A DNA stretch of 64,000 nt from Gerris lacustris (GCA_951217055.1 OX578276.1:157369223-157433222); one strand, 5' to 3'; shown: positions 34,225 to 44,925, counted from the first letter of the stretch. Notes: generated by a model from the sequence alone, not told the origin. Numbers and translations: made by a program.

Positions 34225-34435
34225 TATGTATGTATGTATGTTCGGGTCAAATCTAGCAACTGAATTTTAAAGCAGTTATCCTCAACTGATTAAATTGAAA
34301 TTTTGCATACACGTTTAGTTTGAATGACAATGCATGGTTAGCTAAGTGACTTGGAAGTGGTTTCAAATATATGATTTATGACAGAAAAATTTAAAAACGT
34401 AGTAGGTATATAAAAAAGTTCTTTTTATCTTGTAT
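34225..34435 (-). repeat. Element family I, partial copy 3
   Basis: 'attttaaaaacgtagt(a)ggtatataaaaaagttctttttatctt' (split here by insertions) matches one end of family I. Upstream 'cagaaaaattt' also fits. A TATG microsatellite (34212-34240) adjoins it. The other end is absent. Confidence 0.5.
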
Positions 34436-34688
34436 TTATTTATCTGTTTTACGTTACTTTAAATTTAAATAGAAACGAGCAAATTTAAAAAAGAATTAAT
34501 AAATTTAACTAAAAACAACAAAATTAATAGAACATTTACTCTAAACACGGAGCGTTTTAAAACAAAACAAAGAAATATTTAAAAACAGCTGATTGTGAGT
34601 CATGTTTGTTGTAAACAGTGTTGCCAACTTAAATCTCCGTATAATCCGTTTAAATGCAGATCTTTTACTAGAAATTAGTTGGCTGCAC
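34436..34688. other. Intergenic, left flank of hAT MITE
   Basis: No gene seen. The last 8 bases are the target duplication GGCTGCAC. Confidence 0.4.
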
Positions 34689-34874
34689 CAGGGGTGTCCA
34701 CGGGGGGGATTGATGGCGCAAGCTGCGCCATCAGAATTCTTGGGGGAATCCAATTTTGGGGTATTTTCAGAGGTTAGGGGGGATTTTTTATATATTCCCA
34801 GTGATTCAGGCAGTATTTGGGGGGTTTGTGCCATGGGCCTTGGGGGGGGGGGGGGGGGGGGGTGGACATCCCTG
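34689..34874. mobile_element. hAT MITE, 186 bp, with 8-bp TSD
   Basis: CAGGGGTGTCCACGGGGGG at the left and the inverse of CAGGGATGTCCACC at the right, flanked by GGCTGCAC at 34681-34688 and 34875-34882. Inside are a perfect 9-bp-arm hairpin GATGGCGCA-AGC-TGCGCCATC (about 34712-34732) and a run of about 20 G before the right end. The ends resemble the widespread CAGGGGTGTC-type hAT termini. Confidence 0.9.
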
Positions 34875-34882
34875 GGCTGCAC

Positions 34883-35043
34883 TGAATTTACAGGGAGTTA
34901 TGCCATAACTCCCTGCTATAACTCCCTGTGGCTCGGCCAGGCAGTTAAACTCACACACCCTAAAAACTTGAGTTAAGTTAACTTCTTCTCCCGCCTGGAG
35001 GTGCGGAGGTAAAAACAGTTTTCATGTATTCGATTATTTTTTT
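34883..35043. other. Intergenic with small inverted repeat
   Basis: 'caGGGAGTTATGccataactCCCTGctataactCCCTG' gives a short inverted repeat near 34893-34928. No gene seen. Confidence 0.4.
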
Positions 35044-35650
35044 ACTTTCTCATATAAAGAGAAAGTATTGTGATGGCGCGAAAATTCGATTTTGAGATTT
35101 TGATGGATTTACACGTTTTGAGGTCCCCTGAGTCCAAAAAAGTGGTTTTTAAAAAATGTCTGTCTGTCTGTCGTCTGTCGTCTGTGCAGACGCCTGGAGC
35201 CTAAACTACTGGGCCGATTTCGACGAAATTTGGCATACATGTTCAGAAAAATCATACCCCGAGGAGAAATCGAGAAATGAATTTTAGCTCTAATTTTTGG
35301 GGAGCTACCCCCCAAAAACTCTGAAAAAACCTGAAAAACAATTATTTCTCGAAAACGGTTCCGACGATTTTGATTAAAAAATTCTAAAATGTAGTCCATT
35401 TGAATACGAATCTAACGATATAAGCCGTTTTCCCGGGAAAAATCTAGTTCCTGAGAAATTAGCTTAAAACGCGGATGGAGAGAGCCCGGGTTCGATTCCC
35501 CGCCGAGGAGAAGTTATTTTTATGATAAATTTTGATGAAATGTTCAATAATATTTAAATGTACATTTGAAAACTAATAAGTGGAAACACTGGGCAAAGTA
35601 ATTATGAACTCATATATGAGAAAGTTTGTCTGAGTTGTCTCGGACCGATT
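35044..35650 (+). mobile_element. HINE-like family D, intact copy
   Basis: The 5' hairpin ACTTTCTC-ATATAAA-GAGAAAGT is at 35044-35066. The GTCTGTCTGTCTGTCGTCTG run is near 35158-35177. Core 'gggccgatttcgacgaaatttggcata'. The subterminal inverse TATATGAGAAAGT is at 35613-35625, followed by stem-loop GTCTGAG-TTGT-CTCGGAC at 35628-35645. A tRNA-type B box, GGTTCGATTCC, is at 35489-35499. No protein. Confidence 0.7.
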
Positions 35651-35981
35651 TTTTCTTAAAGTAATGGTGATTAATTATGCTTGACAAGGTGTAAACAAGG
35701 TTCAAATAACCGAACTAAAATGTAAATAGAAATATGAATACATTTTCCTTAAAAAAAACAACAAAGAAGAATGTAACAAGTGTACTTTGTCAAAATGTGA
35801 AACAGTAGCAAGCCAATTACATCATGTTGTATCTGTCCAAACTCTTGTAGGAGAATATTTTGTTATTAAGAAGTGAATGAATTCAAACTACTTAATGAGA
35901 TTTGGCTGAGAAACAGTTTGGCCAACGCTTCAACACTAAAATATCCTAAAAATAATCCCACTAGACCACACATTTCAACAC
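35651..35981. other. Intergenic
   Basis: No gene seen. Confidence 0.35.
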
Positions 35982-36527
35982 TGTAAACCTGTTTGTTTTT
36001 TTACTCTCTTCTCTTACTAATTCCCCTTCTTGAAAGAGAGAAAAAAAACTAAATAAAGATTCTTATTTAAAAAGTAAGTATTTATAGAGCACTAAATAAA
36101 AGGTCTATTTAAATTAGGCCTTCTTTCTTTGTTTGCTTTATTTTCTTCTCTGTTTCAACACTGATTGGTCTTCTACACTACTGACTCAGATACGTTTGTT
36201 TATTCTATTGCCAATTTTTTTTTCTTTTTAATTTGTTAAAGAAAAAACCAAAACCAAAAGAACTGTAAACTAAAATAACCAAATCTCATATTTTAGAAGG
36301 TCAGTTAGTTTAAAAAATGTTTGATGTTTGATCTTACGAATTCGAGGTACGTTGAGTAAGCTCAAGTTCTTTGGCTCCTCTCAAAAAGCTACGGTGGACG
36401 TAGGAAGTACATAGTCCTAGAATTATTAATGGTGGATATTGTAATAACTTGGAACTTCACTACATTATTAATACAATTGACAACTAATATTGATAATACA
36501 ATGTGACAAGATTGTCACAATACTACA
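35982..36527 (-). repeat. Putative 3' LTR of the Gypsy fragment
   Basis: On the minus strand a purine tract (AGGCAGGCGGGGAGATA, 36528-36545) is followed directly by TGTAGTATTGTGACAATC, the usual polypurine-tract to LTR junction. It overlaps the last codons of the integrase frame. The far end is set at TTTACA (35982) only because it gives a TG...CA unit. The partner LTR is not in the window, so the length of about 546 bp is uncertain. Confidence 0.4.
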
Positions 36528-37945
36528 TATCTCCCCGCCTGCCTTCGTTGGATGATGGGTTGCTGACTCCTATCGTCGACTCCTCCTTCCCTCCTTGGCA
36601 GTTGGTCAGCGTGTTTTCGTCTCACAACTCCTCCTCCTACAACTTCATACGATAGTTCCCCTTTTCTTTCCTTTACCACTCCAGCTGACCAGCCTGGTTT
36701 TAACTCGTTCTTCACCCAAACATCCTCATCATCTTTAAACTCCCCTGGTTTTGATGTTCGATCATGGTGTTCTTTTTGACGCCATACCTGTAGCTCCATT
36801 TTTTCTCGCTGGTCAGGCTTAACTCGATATAAGAGTGTAGGCAATCGGCGACCTAAAAACATTTCAGATGGAGTCTGTCCTGTTGTACTTTGGGGTGTGT
36901 TCCGGTAGCACAACATAAATGCTTGGAGAGCCAGGTCCGAATCCTTTACTTCCTTCTTGCAGCATATAAACCTACTCTTGAATATTCTAATAAATCGTTC
37001 TCCAAGGCCGTTGGTTTTAGGATGGTAAGGAGTGCTTCTGATGTGCCGTACATTGTTCTTCTTACAGAACTCCTTGAATTCCGCCGATATGAATTGCGGC
37101 CCATTGTCTATCACAATTTGTTTTGGGACTCCGTAATGGCTGGACCACTCTCGCAACCTTTTTATTAACGTAGATGATGTTATGTTGTTCATTTTTACCA
37201 CTTCTGCCCATTTGGAATACGCATCTATTCCAACTAACCACTGACCTTCGAATGGTCCTGCGAAGTCTAAATGTATCCGTTCCCATGGTTCTATGGGTAC
37301 GTTCCATGAGTACAGAGGCACTTCCTGTTCCGAACATCGTTCTTCTTGGCAAGGTTCACATTTTCCTACATAGGTTTCTACTTCTTCGTCAAGCTTTGTC
37401 CACCAGACATAATACCTTGCAATGGACCTCATTGCCGATATGCCTGGAAGACCTTGATGCAGTGTCTGCATTGTCCTCTCTCGCAATACCCGGGGCACAA
37501 CAATTCTTCCTAGCCACAAGATAATACCATCTTCTAGTGACATTTCCATTCTCCGTCTCCCATAGGGTATTAAAATTCTGCCCACGCCGTCAGATGGCCA
37601 ACCACGCTGAATATAAGCCGCTACTTTCCTTAAATCCTTATCCTTGCTTGTTTCCAGTTGTAACTCATATTTATCATATATTGATTCTATTTTCTCTGTT
37701 ATCAAAGCCCTTATCTCTTGAGAACCCTCGTCTTCCTTTTCTTTGGGTCCTTGTGGTAATCTTGAAAGTGCATCCGCGCATTTGTTATCCTTCCCTGGCT
37801 TGTACTTAATTATATATTGGTAACCTGCTAATTATACCGCCCAGCGTACTAATCTGTTGTTTGCAACTTTTGACAAATCCCGCTTATTTCCAAAAATTCT
37901 TTCCAGTGGCTTATGATCTGTTTCCAACGTGAACTCTTTACCATA
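36515..37945 (-). pseudogene. Ty3/Gypsy pol 3' fragment: RNase H end and integrase
   Basis: Read from 37945 leftward: the RNase H tail (EFTLETDHKPLERIF, RLVRWAV, an in-frame TAA at about 37833, then KPGKDNKCADALSRLP), then a 396-residue open frame. The integrase zinc domain has H83 and C116xxC119 but HQGLPG where HxGHxG is expected, so the second His is Leu. The catalytic core has D147 (LDFAGPF), D200 (IDNGPQF) and E236 (NGLGERF), the D,D35E spacing. The C-terminal region with VWVKNELKPGW follows. gag, protease and RT are missing. The fragment begins abruptly at 37945, so this is a 5'-truncated, dead copy. Confidence 0.85.
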
Positions 37946-38439
37946 TTATGCATATTGATGGAATTTTGATTACCATACGTGATTACCATACGTTATTTAC
38001 CATACGCTGCTCCTTTCACTTTTACTTTAACCCTTTCAAGAATTATGAAAATTTATTGCATTTTTTTTCTTCCAATATTTTGGCTATTTGTATTTTTTTA
38101 ATGATTTTTCATGTGTTTGGAACGAAGTTCCTTATTTAAATTTGTCTGGGGCCCCCGGGCGCCCAGAATTTAACTGTCCTCTGTAGAGGACAAATAGTAG
38201 GCCAGTCAAATAGTACATTAAAAATCGATAAAATCGCAAACAAATGGCTAGTTCTGATTTTTTAGTATGTAGTTAGGAGCACTACCCCAACCCAATTTTT
38301 GTCTATATCCAATTTTGCAGCTTCGAAAGACCTGTGCTAGCTGCGTAGCACTCGAAAAACCACGGCATTTTCGAACTTTTTGCGGTTTTCTCACTATGTC
38401 TCCTAAAGTATGAGTTTTATCAAGAAACATGTTATATAC
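37946..38439. other. Intergenic; isolated GGAACGAAGTTCC and GC-rich palindrome
   Basis: 'gattaccatacgt' is repeated at 37968-37998. GGAACGAAGTTCCTTA at 38119-38134 is a family G-like end, followed by a near-palindrome CTGGGGCCCCCGGGCGCCCAG (38140-38160). No gene seen. Confidence 0.4.
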
Positions 38440-38670
38440 GTAGCGCGTGAACGCTTGGGCGGATAACGTTGCCCAACGAACCTGTCCTGGGCATTGGTAA
38501 AATGAACATGTGTACCAAATTTCAACTAAGTTGGTCAACTTTTACACGAGTTATCGTCATCCGTAGATTTCATGACGCTTTTAGCGTCGGTTATTTAATG
38601 ACGGTGATTTTGGTCGTTTTTTTCGGATTCACTCCCGGGCTCCAGAACGTGCCATAAGGAACTTCGTTCC
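38440..38670 (-). mobile_element. HINE-like family G, 5' fragment
   Basis: On the minus strand GGAACGAAGTTCCTTATGGC begins at 38670, then 'gagcccgggagtgaatccg', the 'gataactcgtgtaaaagttgacc' core and 'gcccaggacaggttcg'. It breaks off near 38440. It matches 33330-33558 and 41164-41340. Confidence 0.65.
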
Positions 38671-38829
38671 AAAAAGTATGTCCTAACTGTCACATCACTT
38701 TATATTGCGATGACGCATCTGTAATTATTATTACTATAACTTTTGAAGAACTTGAATTGTTTATTAATAATATATTTAAAGCTTTCGATGTGTAGTGTAA
38801 TATTAATAAACTTGTTATTACTTCTTTGA

Positions 38830-39219
38830 AGAGCTTATAATGTGTTAGTTTGGGGTAATAAACCAGAAGCTAAAAGAGTTTTTATACTACAGAAAAGAAT
38901 AATAAGAACTATTCAGGGTTTAAGCAGTCAGACGTCCTGCAAAAAACATTTTATAAAACACGGTTTCCTGACTTTTCCAAGTATTTCTATAAAAGAAGCT
39001 TGTATGTATGCAGCAAGGAATCCAGGAAAATTTTTAAAAATGTCTGAAATACCCAACAGGAACTCTAGGCATAAAGACAAATTAGTGCTGCCAATTTGTC
39101 GTACAGAATTATATAGATCCTCCTCGTCAAATTCAGCTATAGTTTTATTTAATTATCTTCCCAAATCAATAAAAACTGACCTGCTGACGAATTGGCAGCA
39201 AATTAAAACAAATGCTTAA
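38830..39219 (+). pseudogene. LINE reverse transcriptase C-terminal fragment (Jockey/CR1 group)
   Basis: The frame opens with RAYNVLVWGNKPEAKR, then VFILQKRIIRTIQGLSS, a Cys/His-bearing CKKHFIKHGFLTFPS and ISIKEACMYAARNP, and ends QIKTNA and TAA at 39219. The WG...LQKR.IR.I.G pattern is the thumb region following the RT domain in Jockey/CR1-group LINEs. Everything upstream, including the YADD box, is missing, so the copy is severely 5'-truncated. About 125 codons remain without a stop, suggesting moderate age. Confidence 0.75.
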
Positions 39220-39482
39220 AGATTAAGCGTATTATTCAATCTCAGAATATTTATCTGACAAATAATATACTAAGAGTTTTACTGTTTTATTTCATTTATT
39301 TATTTTTTAACAGTTCATTGTTCATTATTATTACCATTGTTGCTCTTAAATTGTTATAAGTGCTGTTAGTTTTTAAAAAATAATTATTTTATATTGTATG
39401 AGTATTTTACTTTGACTTGTTGTATCCGATAGAAATTGGCAATGTAATAAAGAATGCATTTATTTATTTATATTTATATTAT
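39220..39482 (+). repeat. 3' tail of the LINE fragment
   Basis: Non-coding AT-rich 3' region ending in AATAAAGAATGC and then (TTTA)n-type repeats (39462-39480). Such short microsatellite tails are typical of CR1/Jockey-group elements. The fragment therefore spans 38830 to about 39482. Confidence 0.5.
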
Positions 39483-39632
39483 AGGAAGTCGTTCTAGAAT
39501 TAGTAGAGAAAGTAGCTCTGGAATTAGTACTAGTGGATATAGGACGTAATTCTGGAATTAGTACTGTTGGACAGAGAAAGTAGTTCTGGAATTAGTACTC
39601 TTGGACATAGGAAGTAGTTCTAAATTTTCAGT
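39483..39632. repeat. Short tandem 'gtagttctggaattagta' repeats
   Basis: Variants of 'agtagttctggaattagta' occur about five times between 39487 and 39625, with 'ggacatagg' or similar spacers. Confidence 0.7.
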
Positions 39633-40255
39633 GGGGTAGCATATGAAAGCAACTGAAGAGTAGATAAGAAATATATACAACATTTTATAGTATTGTGCTA
39701 TTTAACGCCAATATTGCATTTTTAGAGTCAAAAGTCCACCCAAAAAAACCTCCCCCGCCAACCACTCTATAACTGCTAGTCCTAAAGTTTTGAAATAATT
39801 CATGCAAATACCTTATGACGGGGCGATAAAGATTGCCAGAAAAAATATTAATTTAATTTTTCGTTATTACCGATAAAAAACATTGTGAACCCTTGGAGGA
39901 TCGAACTAGGGACCCTTCTAGGTTCTTTTTAAGAAAATCCATTTAAATTTGTTTATATTTTTTTACTTTCATAAAGTAGGGATGGGGTAATAATAAAATT
40001 TCATTTCAGTATATAATAATAACCTACGACAACAAGCATATGCCTAATAACCTACGACAACAAGCATGTGCCTAATAACCTACGACAACAAGCATATGCC
40101 TAATAACCTACGATAACAAGCATGTGCCTAATAACCTACGACAACAAGCATGTGCCTAATAACCTACGACAACAAGCATGTGATTAATAACCTACGACAA
40201 CAAGCATATGCCTAATAACCTACGAAACCCTAAAAAGTACTTGCCAGTGATTTTT
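39633..40255 (+). mobile_element. HINE-like family H, copy 2 with expanded minisatellite
   Basis: Body phrases match the reverse complement of 29130-29700: 'aaccactctataactgctagtcctaaa', 'ggaggatcgaactagggaccc'. The 3' side reads 'CCTACGAAACCCTAAAAAG' and 'tacttgccagtgattttt', equivalent to the subterminal repeat and end of copy 1, although the stem-loop is decayed. The left boundary is approximate. Confidence 0.45.
40021..40229 (+). repeat. 28-bp minisatellite, 7 units plus partial
   Basis: The unit begins AACCTACGACAACAAGCAT and starts at 40021, 40049, 40077, 40105, 40133, 40161 and 40189. A partial unit at 40217 merges into the family H subterminal repeat. Units carry CATATG or CATGTG; one has 'tgatta' in place of 'tgccta'. 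Confidence 0.95.
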
Positions 40256-40437
40256 TAATAATGTGGTCAACATTTTGGTAATCCATAAGTAGGTACCTTA
40301 TTCTTAGAATCAACGTATGTATATTTATTATTTATTTGTGAATGGATTCTTTGATACCAAAATCAGAACGGAATTCCTTATTTAGGTAATTTTTAATGAG
40401 CATCCTTGTAACCCAAGAAGATAAAGAATAATTAAAT

Positions 40438-40508
40438 AGACTGCCAATTGGTGTGGCACATAGCTTCCTCGCATCCTATTCACGCACTTGATTGAATTTT
40501 TGCTTTTA
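40438..40508 (-). repeat. Short dispersed repeat E, copy 2
   Basis: 'gactgccaattggtgtggca' and 'atagcttcctcgcatcct' match the other copies listed at 10792. Confidence 0.6.
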
Positions 40509-41163
40509 ACAAACAATTATTCTCTAAAAAAAAAAAATTGACAGTTTTTTTTTAATTTTACCCTCTCAAAACTAGAAACAACACAAAATAGAACGTAACA
40601 AAAATTAATCAACTATTCAAGAGCTTTTCAACGATATACATCATATTATAAAAGATTAACTTTGACATTTGTACCCCTGTACTTTGAGGTACCAAAATTA
40701 TATTTTTAAAAAACACACAATAGAAAAGGGCATTAATTAAACTAATACATAAGTATAAATAAAAAAACTAATAACAAAAAATTATTTAAACCCTTTAACC
40801 TACAACAAAATTAAAATCGGTACAAAAGTACGTGTACAAATTTTTGGTTTATTTTTTTTTTTTTTAAAATAAACCAATAAAATAGTGTTAATGTACATAA
40901 TATCAAGGCCTTTCAAATGATATACGACACAATAATAAAAACCAAAAAAGTGGTCACGTGACACGAAACACGGGAAAAAGTTTACTCTCATGTTCTCAGC
41001 AAATAGGATGAACTAATAAAATAAAATATAATCAATTTAAAGAGCATTAGTGTGAGATTCAAGCGCCTCAATCAGAAATAAAATCGGTCAACTATTATAA
41101 AAACTATGGCCATTAAAAGACAAAAAGGAAAAAAATAAAACCAAAAAAAATACCAAAATTATT
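40509..41163. other. Intergenic
   Basis: AT-rich. The part at about 40615-40700 resembles reversed Helitron interior ('caacgatatacatca', 'tttgacatttgtacccctgta'), so it is likely a decayed Helitron fragment. No gene seen. Confidence 0.4.
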
Positions 41164-42214
41164 GGAACGAAGTTCCTTATGGCACGTTCTGGAGCCCGGG
41201 AGTGAATCCGAAAAAAACGACCAAAATCACCGTCACGAAATCTACGGATGACGATAACTCGTGTAAAAGTTGACCAACTTAGTTGAAATTTGGTACACAT
41301 ATTCATTTTACCCATGTCAGGGACAAGTTCGTTGGTTGAACTAGCCTATATGGGGCATCATCTATAGAAATGAAAAAAACTGGCACATATAATTAAAGTC
41401 TTTTCTATGTATTGATAAAACAAAATGCACCAATTATGGATTCTTCTTCATTTCATAAGTTTTCTCTTAATAGGTACAATTTCCATCTTCAGTCCTCTGT
41501 TTTGAGACGCAGCTGTATACAGGTATGCACAGCTGTATGCAGGTTGATTTTGGGAATCTTGGGCGTATGTATGAATTTAAAATTGAAATTTTTGGACGTG
41601 AAAAAATTCTAACTTCATCTATTTAATGAGACAAACAACTTTTTTAAATAATTTTTTTAGTAAAACGAACACCGACACTACTATGAAGTGATAAAGATCG
41701 CTAAATTTATTAAAGCGGACCAAACCGATTAAAATAAAGAAAACAACGTTTTTACCGATATCTTACGTTCTAACGTAAAGATTTAAATGAAACTTTGTAC
41801 CTACAATTGAAACAAGCATGTAACATTTCAACCTGATACAAGCAGAAGTTTTTGTGAGTTAATGATTTATATTTTTTATTTTAATATTTAATTGGAGTAA
41901 TATGCCGACGGGGCCTTGGAGGACAGTTCTTTTTCGTTCTACAACCATCTGCTTTAACTATAAATTTATCATTACCTTTTTTCTCAATATACAATACATT
42001 ATTTATTGAAAGACGCTCGCTTCAAAGATAATAAAAAGATTTTCATTTAATTTTGCCTTAACTCCGCTAGTACAAATAGTTAGTTACTTTTAATTTTGTC
42101 TCTTTTCTAACTCCACCATGTATACGTAGTTATTACAGCGATTTTATAATTTATATTTAATGAAAAGCGTAAGGAACTTCGTTCCTACCGGGTGTCCCAC
42201 GACACCACACGTAT
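41164..42214 (+). mobile_element. HINE-like family G, longest copy
   Basis: The 5' end GGAACGAAGTTCCTTATGGC is at 41164. The inverted counterpart TAAGGAACTTCGTTCC ends at 42185 and is followed by stem-loop GGTGTC-CCAC-GACACC (42191-42206) and 'acacgta'. The core from 41590 on is shared with families A and C. Sequence at about 41345-41570 is not seen in the other G copies and may be an insertion. Confidence 0.7.
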
Positions 42215-42559
42215 TTTTTATCACTAAGGTACAACCGATGATGATACGACAAAAAGTCATAAGAAGTCTTTTAAAATCAGTTACCGCTGGTGCTATCCAT
42301 TTTCCAATGCGACTTACCGTTTAGCCGCAATAAGTCCCCAATACAGCTTAAAAATCAAGTCGGCCATTTTATTTTTTGAAAGGGGGAAGGAGGGGGAAAA
42401 TTGAACTTTTTATAATTATTTTTGTTCACAATATGGACGTTGCGCGTCGAATGACGCAAGCCGCAAGTCTCTAGCTCTTCTGGAAGTGGGTTAACATTAA
42501 TATCAGTCAGTGAGTCAGTTAGCCATGCGGCTTTATAGTACATAGACATATTAATTTAG
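42215..42559. other. Intergenic
   Basis: No gene seen. A purine-rich patch (GGGGGAAGGAGGGGG) lies at about 42382. Confidence 0.35.
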
Positions 42560-42985
42560 CACGATTTAAAGTGCACAGACGGTTAAAATTAGGCAGGTGC
42601 TATCTGCATGCTACTTTCGACAAACCATAAAAATCAGATGATTACTTTTAAAGATATAGCTGTAAATAAATGTATGTTTGTGAGCATGTGGAAGATAAAC
42701 AAATAAGCGCAGAAGGTTGAAACTTATATGGGACCAACAATGGAATGATTATGACCTAATAACTAAATTTCATTAATGTCGGACAAATAGTTTTTAAGAT
42801 ATGGCGGTTCGCAAAAATTGAGACCGACAGACCGATAGACCGACAGACAGACACGGGACCAAAAATGTTCCCTGAGGTCTGAAACGGATTTCTGTCTTGG
42901 AATTTTTGAAATCGGAGGTATAAAATTTTTTCGTTCTTGAGAACGATCACAAAGCTTCCGTTACCTTCGGTAAGCTCGGAAGCAA
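42560..42985 (-). repeat. Repeat family C, best copy
   Basis: Uninterrupted C body: 'agaaggttgaaacttatatggg', GACCGACAGACAGACAC, 'aaaatgttccctgaggtctga', 'aacggatttctgtcttgg', 'cgttcttgagaacgatcac' (itself a small palindrome) and the nested terminal hairpin GCTTCCG-TTACCTTCGGTAA-GCT-CGGAAGC (about 42955-42984). The GTCY run is on the minus strand, so the hairpin is at the 5' end. Confidence 0.65.
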
Positions 42986-44294
42986 AAAATATGGAAATAG
43001 AAGAATAATTAATAAATATAACGGTTAAACGCCATTTAACTAATATAAAATTAATATATCTTTAATGATATTTACACAATATCAATCCATTAAAAACCCG
43101 TTGTATATACTTATTAAATTTTATTTAATCCTTGACTGAAAACTGTACTTTTCTTGACTTAAATACAGAATGTGGTGCCAAAATCAACAGGGATGTACGA
43201 GAATCGTTAAAACTCTATAGAAATAAATAAACTAGGATTTTAGATGAGATCGGGACGCAGAGCATAACAAACATGACAAGACTAAATGAAATATTCCCGT
43301 ACACATTACTATCTGCTAGTTTAGATCTAGTACTGACTCCAGTTTGTTTTTCTTAAATAAAAAGAATGAAATGATTCGCTTACACATTTACATATTTTTA
43401 AAAAAAAAAAAAAAAAAAAAGTAATTTTAATTGGATTACTCGAACATCAGATTTATTCTGTATAATTTCAACATGTTTTCAGTATTTAAACAGATCGCAT
43501 TGAGACTGATAAGTCTAAATAAAAACTAACTGTACAAATTAATGTAGGATGTTTTAAGATGTGATTCTGATTCATGTCAGATGTACTCCTGTAAAACGTA
43601 ATATTATTAACTGTGTACTTGAGGCTGTGTATAGACAATTTGACGAACAGCATGCATTATTTATTTTATATATTTAAATTAGTCGCATACTAAATATATG
43701 TATTTTGTTGAATGTTACAAAACCATTAAATAAATGTATCTGAAATTAAACGACTTCTAAAAATTAAATTCATATTACGAATTTTTACATTTTATATTTT
43801 TTGAAATTACATTTGTTATAATTAACTATATCTTATAACCTTGTTAGACTATTAGAAAAGTAATTTAAAATAGATAAATATAAAGTGATGACAATGACAA
43901 GTGCTTTTCATCTCTGGGGAAATTATTGGGGCAACAGGTGATTGAAGCGGCAGTGAGAGTAAAGTGAACTAAATGTACCATTTACCACTGACATAATTAA
44001 CAACTTACATAATACATTAAATATCTGGTATGAAAATATATCTTAGATATATCAGTAATGAAACGTATTTTATATTAATGATCATCAATGTTTTGCATGA
44101 AGTGGAGGAAACCAGTAGACATCTGTCTAATTGATACAGTAGATGCATCTTAAGTGTGAAATTATCAAACATTCATCCTTTTTACTCTTAGTTAGCATTC
44201 TCCTCACGCGGAGCGCGGGAAGGCTAACATCCTTACTATTATAGATTCATTTACTTGTATCTGTTTGTATACATTATGTAAATAATTCATATAA
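42986..44294. other. Intergenic, no gene seen
   Basis: About 1.3 kb of AT-rich sequence with A tracts (43400-43420). No repeat ends or coding-like frames recognised. A short GC patch, CACGCGGAGCGCGGG, is at 44206-44220. Confidence 0.4.
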
Positions 44295-44925
44295 AAATGC
44301 CATTTTTCAAAACTGGTCTTATTTTCAACTCTTTTTTTATTTTTTTGGTTTCTGTATTCTTCATCTTAGTTGTATCTATGCGCAAAATCTGGGGAAGATT
44401 AAATGACGGGACATGGTTTAAAATTGGGGTAATAGGTGTGCGATGAAACTTAAAAAGCAAATAAATTTGAAGCCATTTTTTTTTTTTTTTTTTTTTTTTT
44501 GTTTCTGTATTCTTCACCTTAGTTTTATTTATGTGCAAAATTTGGGGATGATTGAATCACGGTAAGTGGTTCAATATTGGGGTAATAGGTGTGCGATGAA
44601 ACTTAAAAAGCAAATAAATTTGACGCCATTTTTTTTTGTTTTTATTTTTTTTTTGGTTTCTGTATTCTTCACCTTAGTTGTATCTATGTGCAAAATTTAG
44701 GGAAGATTGAATGACGGTAATTGGTTCAAAATTGGGGTAATAGGTGTGCGATGAAACTTAAAAAGCAAATAAATTTGACGCCATTTTGTTTTTTTTTTGG
44801 TTTCTGTATTCTTCACCTTAGTTTTATTTATGTGCAAAATTTGGGGATGATTGAATCACGGGAAGTGGTTCAAAATTGGGGAAACGGAAATGTGCGATGA
44901 AACTTACAAAGCAAAGTAATATAAG
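44295..44925 (+). repeat. Tandem array, about 150-bp units, 4 copies
   Basis: The anchor GGTTTCTGTATTCTTCA starts near 44347, 44500, 44655 and 44799 (periods about 154, 154 and 144). Each unit holds a T tract of variable length, 'tatctatgtgcaaaat', 'ggggtaataggtgtgcgatg' and 'aaacttaaaaagcaaat'. The minus-strand poly-Lys frame here is an artefact of the T tracts. Confidence 0.9.

Noticed and set aside
37174..37524. 116-residue plus-strand frame and its neighbours
   Set aside because: Antisense shadow of the Gypsy integrase.
40021..40229. CRISPR-like array
   Set aside because: Units are contiguous 28-bp tandem repeats without distinct spacers, in a eukaryotic transposon context: a minisatellite.
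44287..44538. Lys-rich minus-strand frame
   Set aside because: Created by T tracts in the tandem array.
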